Assembly: GCA_028282725.1 (NCBI GenBank)
Contig: JANQHF010000062.1
Coordinates: 1 to 46,011, forward strand
Length of the DNA stretch: 46,011 bases
Direction of reading: 5' to 3'
DNA from: Saprospiraceae bacterium
GTDB taxonomy: Bacteria > Bacteroidota > Bacteroidia > Chitinophagales > Saprospiraceae
Position 1 is the stretch's first letter, and every line of letters starts with the position of its first letter. The position numbers were made by a program, and so were the translations under genes. This document shows positions 43,127 to 46,011 of the stretch, one piece after another. A model generated the notes under the pieces. It was not told the origin of the DNA. It searched no databases and was given only the letters and a program-made list of their open reading frames with translations.

Positions 43127-43865
43127 TGTATATCTTATCGTAATATGACAATACTTCGTCTGGGTGGCCAACTAATAATATTCTGCCTTCGTCTAACAGG
43201 CAGACGTTGTCACAATATTTGGATATTAAGTTCATTTGGTGACTTACGAAAACTATCGTTTTGCCGTGAATAATTCTATCATTAAAAATCTTCTCTGATT
43301 TTTCCTGGAAGTTTTTATCCCCAACACCGCCGAAATACTCATCAATTAATAAAACATCAGTTTCAACATGCATGGCAATGGCAAATGCAAGACGACTTAC
43401 CATTCCTGAACTATAGAACTTAATCGGGGTATCAACAAATTCATGAAGTCCGGCAAAATCAATGATACTTTCGAATTTATTTCCAATGTCTTTAAAAGTG
43501 AGCCCCATAATGGATCCATTGACATATATATTGTGTCTAGCACTCAGGTTCATGTCAAATCCCATGCCGAGGGCAAGTCTTAGTATTTTCCCATCGGTCT
43601 CAATGATGGATGATCGATCTGGTTTCAATGCGCCAATGATCAATTTCAGCAATGTCGATTTACCACTTCCATTATGACCAATAATACCAAAAAATTCTCC
43701 TTTTTTGATCGTTAGAGATATGTCTGACAATGCTTCGATCTTACGCAGTGTATGCTTTCCCCTGAATAAACCCGTTACTTTCTGGCGAATCGTATTATTG
43801 GTGACTTCCCGGTAATAGAAGGTCTTGGATACGTTGACCAGTTTGACAGCTATATCTTTATCCAT
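43119..43865 (-). CDS. ABC transporter ATP-binding protein (Wzt/KpsT/TagH-like polysaccharide exporter)
   Basis: A 248-residue nucleotide-binding subunit. Walker A GHNGSGKST (63-71), the signature YSSGMVSRLAFA (from 151), Walker B VLLIDEYFGGVGD with Asp175/Glu176, and the switch His in VFVSHQMN are all intact. The signature YSSGM and the DEYFGGVGD variant are typical of polysaccharide and teichoic-acid exporters. There is no long C-terminal carbohydrate-binding extension as in some Wzt proteins, so chain-end recognition is probably absent. It pairs with the permease gene 8 bp upstream. Confidence 0.92.
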   Translation of the reverse strand: MDKDIAVKLVNVSKTFYYREVTNNTIRQKVTGLFRGKHTLRKIEALSDISLTIKKGEFFGIIGHNGSGKSTLLKLIIGALKPDRSSIIETDGKILRLALGMGFDMNLSARHNIYVNGSIMGLTFKDIGNKFESIIDFAGLHEFVDTPIKFYSSGMVSRLAFAIAMHVETDVLLIDEYFGGVGDKNFQEKSEKIFNDRIIHGKTIVFVSHQMNLISKYCDNVCLLDEGRILLVGHPDEVLSYYDKIYND

Positions 43866-43873
43866 ACTCTATA

Positions 43874-44662
43874 CTATAGTTTTTCCAGAGCAATGGCCTT
43901 AAATCTTTGAAAGATCAAATAACCAATTATAAATACAATTATGGAATAAATAAGATTAACCATCATCCAGTACGAACTGAATTCATAGCTGTCAAGGACG
44001 ATGCCCCTTAAATTCATGATTATACCTATAAACGGGTTCAAATAGGCAAAAGCCGGAGCCTTTTCGAATATAATATCCGGTTCGAAAAATATCCCCGATA
44101 CCCAAAATCCTGCCAGGAGGGTCATGTCCCACAAATGCGTAATGTCCTTTATGAATGGCTGTAAGGTGGAGAGCAAAAACGAAAAAGCCATCGTCAGAAA
44201 GAAGATAGTAATTAGCAAAACAGGTATCAATAAATAATGAATCGTAAGCTGTTGACCCATAAAAAGAGATGCCGCTATGAAGGCAGAAAGATTGAAGAAC
44301 AATGCCATGAATATACTTCCTACATGAGCGAAGTATAAATCAATATGATTGAATTGGACGTTTTCAATGAGGTAGGACTTTACACTCAACAAGGGTATAC
44401 CCTTGGATGTCGCCTCCGAAAACGACATCCAGGCAATGATTCCCCCGAAAAGAAAAAGACCAAAATCGTTCTTGTCATACTCCAACAGATATTTAAATGC
44501 AATAAAATAGAGTGTTGCCTCAAATATGGGCTTTATCAAAGCCCATAGCAGGCCTAAGCGATCATTATAGTATCTGCTTTGAAAATCGACCTGGGCAAGT
44601 TTCCATATTCTCTCAATCCGGTTATTACTTGGCACCAATTCGAGAAACCTGGAAAGAGTCAT
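43874..44662 (-). CDS. ABC-2 type polysaccharide export permease (Wzm/KpsM-like)
   Basis: A 262-residue membrane subunit with six helices, starting with the amphipathic LVPSNNRIERIWKLAQVDFQ and RYYNDRLGLLWALIKPIFE that are typical of the family. It ends with helices including MNLIYSIIVFIIGYLIF. It probably forms the channel for a lipid-linked glycan with the ATPase just downstream. The start is 129 bp from the divergent GT4 gene, and a promoter region lies between. Confidence 0.9.
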   Translation of the reverse strand: MTLSRFLELVPSNNRIERIWKLAQVDFQSRYYNDRLGLLWALIKPIFEATLYFIAFKYLLEYDKNDFGLFLFGGIIAWMSFSEATSKGIPLLSVKSYLIENVQFNHIDLYFAHVGSIFMALFFNLSAFIAASLFMGQQLTIHYLLIPVLLITIFFLTMAFSFLLSTLQPFIKDITHLWDMTLLAGFWVSGIFFEPDIIFEKAPAFAYLNPFIGIIMNLRGIVLDSYEFSSYWMMVNLIYSIIVFIIGYLIFQRFKAIALEKL

Positions 44663-44791
44663 CCGTTAATTTTAGGGTTGTAGTTCATATATGTATTGAT
44701 GAATCGAATCATCCTGTGATTATAGATACAAATATGGAATTGGCAAAAATACTAAGATATATGGCTTTCTTTGTGCCTTTATATTTTCAAT
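44663..44791. promoter_or_regulatory. Divergent intergenic region, glycan export operon and GT4 gene
   Basis: A 129-bp AT-rich gap separates two divergent start codons and should hold promoters for the exporter operon and the glycosyltransferase. No clear consensus was recognised. Confidence 0.3.
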
Positions 44792-45886
44792 ATGAGAATA
44801 GGAATTGTTGCGGATGCTGTTGATCTTCAGTACGCGGGCATTCATTACTTTACCAGACATCTTATCACTGAATTAATCAGGGCCGGTACGGACCATAGGG
44901 TAATATTGATAAGGCCAAAACCGGGTAGTGATGAGTTTAACTGCGCAGAAATCGTAATTCCCATGCCGGGAAACTTTGTTGGAAATGTGCTCAGACATTT
45001 GAAAGCAATTCCCAAGGCCGCAGTAGGAGCTAAAGTTGATGTATTGATAGAACCGGCACATTTTGGACCGTTCAATCTTCCCCCGGAGATAAAAAGAGTA
45101 ACGATAATTCACGACCTTACCCCTGTTCTATTTCCCGCCTGGCACCCGAAATATAGCGTGATCGGACACTATCTCTTTTTAAGAAAAATCCTTCGGAGAA
45201 CTGATTTGATCATCGCTAATTCCTCTTGTACAAAAGAGGATATTGTCAAGAGATTTAAGATTCCTCGTGAAAAGATTGTACCCGTCCACCTTGGGGTCTC
45301 AGAGCATTTCAGACCGGTTGATGATCCCGTAGCTCTAGGCAAATATGGGATTTATAAGCCTTATTTTTTGTACCAGGGAACTATTGAACCAAGGAAGAAC
45401 ATTGTCAACCTGATCGCCGCATATGAAATTTACAGGAGAAGAGAAAAAGCATCCAATATTCAATTGATTCTGTCCGGTAAAAAGGGCTGGCGAATAAAAA
45501 ATGTAATTAAAGCAAGATTCAACTCTGCTTTTAAGGATGACATAATCCTGCTTGGATACGTAGATCGTGAAGATATGCCGGCATTGTATTCAGGAGCTGC
45601 AGGATTCATATACCCCTCTCTGTATGAAGGTTTTGGCATGCCCGTTCTTGAAGCAATGGCTTGTGGTATCCCGGTGGCCACATCCAACACATCGAGTCTT
45701 CCCGAGGTAGGAGGTAGGTTTACCATACAGTTTGACCCTAGAAATCCCGGTCAGATCGCCGATGCCTTTATTATGTTTAAAGACATCGGCAAGGATCATC
45801 TGAAAAAACAGATGGAATACGCACATAGAAAAACCTGGAAAAGTATGGCCGAAGAAATTCTCGGGAGATTGAATACCATGGTTTAG
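44792..45886 (+). CDS. Family 4 (GT-B) glycosyltransferase
   Basis: A 364-residue GT-B glycosyltransferase. The ATG at 44792 gives MRIGIVADAVDLQYAGIHYF, a normal start; an upstream TTG at 44771 would add seven residues. IHDLTPVLFPAWHPKYS and IANSSCTKEDIVKRF are typical of the N-terminal domain, and YQGTIEPRKNI marks the linker. The donor-site EX7E region is SLYEGFGMPVLEAMACGIPVA with the two conserved Glu residues. The sugar is unknown. It probably adds a residue to the glycan made by the adjacent minus-strand locus. Confidence 0.92.
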   Translation: MRIGIVADAVDLQYAGIHYFTRHLITELIRAGTDHRVILIRPKPGSDEFNCAEIVIPMPGNFVGNVLRHLKAIPKAAVGAKVDVLIEPAHFGPFNLPPEIKRVTIIHDLTPVLFPAWHPKYSVIGHYLFLRKILRRTDLIIANSSCTKEDIVKRFKIPREKIVPVHLGVSEHFRPVDDPVALGKYGIYKPYFLYQGTIEPRKNIVNLIAAYEIYRRREKASNIQLILSGKKGWRIKNVIKARFNSAFKDDIILLGYVDREDMPALYSGAAGFIYPSLYEGFGMPVLEAMACGIPVATSNTSSLPEVGGRFTIQFDPRNPGQIADAFIMFKDIGKDHLKKQMEYAHRKTWKSMAEEILGRLNTMV

Positions 45887-45926
45887 CCAGAGCATCACTT
45901 GTCCGTTCAGGGGTGTGTATTTCAAA

Positions 45927-46011
45927 ATGCACAAAAAGGCTTACCTTAGAGTTATCCAAAAAAACAAAGAGATGGAAACGCGATTATTAGTAGATTCCAT
46001 CCTGGAAGCAG
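45927..46011 (+). CDS. Possible start of a further gene, cut by window edge
   Basis: From the ATG at 45927 the frame is open for 28 codons to the window end (MHKKAYLRVIQKNKEMETRL and on to LVDSILEA). It is on the same strand and 40 bp after the GT4 stop. The sequence is too short to identify. It may equally be chance. Confidence 0.3.
   Translation, partial: MHKKAYLRVIQKNKEMETRLLVDSILEA

Noticed and set aside
40214-43171. Upstream start (43171) for the sulfotransferase fusion
   Set aside because: The extra 15 residues overlap the ATPase gene further and precede the normal domain start at MTKECIIICGMHRSG.

Overview
The window is a chromosomal segment of a member of the Bacteroidota, most plausibly a free-living aquatic or soil lineage (Saprospiria or Cytophagia would fit, but the rank is inference). 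Supporting marks are a type IX secretion (T9SS) type A C-terminal tail, a C-terminal 3-coathanger-like stack domain, many lipoboxed secreted proteins, a sulfatase next to a DUF1080 protein, a tRNA_anti-like OB-fold protein next to a YceI protein, and mostly weak Shine-Dalgarno sequences. No phage, CRISPR array, rRNA or tRNA gene was seen.

Layout. (1) 1-9669: a carbohydrate/small-molecule catabolic group. A truncated L-ribulokinase (araB, minus) diverges from a plus-strand run of alpha/beta hydrolase, fused class II aldolase-SDR dehydrogenase, TIM-barrel PEP-hydrolase-like protein, Tm-1-like/UPF0261 protein, VOC protein and secreted P1 (DmpA-like) peptidase. A Tat-type amidohydrolase converges on them. 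(2) 9761-11518: seven copies of a 141-bp unit carrying two palindromes, flanking a REP-associated Y1 transposase (RAYT). (3) 11548-26957: a reductive pyrimidine degradation island: preA, preT, beta-ureidopropionase, dihydropyrimidinase, an NCS1 nucleobase symporter, an omega-amino acid aminotransferase and a CoA-acylating (methyl)malonate-semialdehyde dehydrogenase. Together these can take uracil or thymine through beta-alanine or its methyl homologue to an acyl-CoA. A cytosine-deaminase-type gene in the same island is wrecked by a frameshift and a nonsense codon. An M57 metalloprotease lipoprotein gene inside the island is split at an A8 tract. (4) 27134-29574: a Wzz-like protein and an O-antigen ligase-like protein. 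(5) 29836-38705: secreted and envelope proteins, including DUF1080, sulfatase, a large M12-type metalloprotease, YceI, an OB-fold protein and an S74/T9SS protein. (6) 38777-45886: a surface-glycan export locus with an ABC-2 permease and ATPase, a sulfotransferase-coiled coil-glycosyltransferase fusion, GT2, a methyltransferase and a divergent GT4 enzyme. The middle of this locus is visibly AT-rich.

How the parts work together. The pyrimidine island is the clearest functional unit. Its minus-strand genes lie in two groups, mmsA-aminotransferase-NCS1 and hydA...pydC-preT-preA, separated by three unrelated plus-strand genes. The glycan locus resembles a Wzm/Wzt-type exporter with tailoring enzymes. 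The first catabolic group contains a split version of the two-domain plant Tm-1 architecture beside an aldolase-dehydrogenase fusion, and its substrate cannot be told from sequence alone. Functions were assigned by reading motifs and from knowledge of the families. No database search was run.
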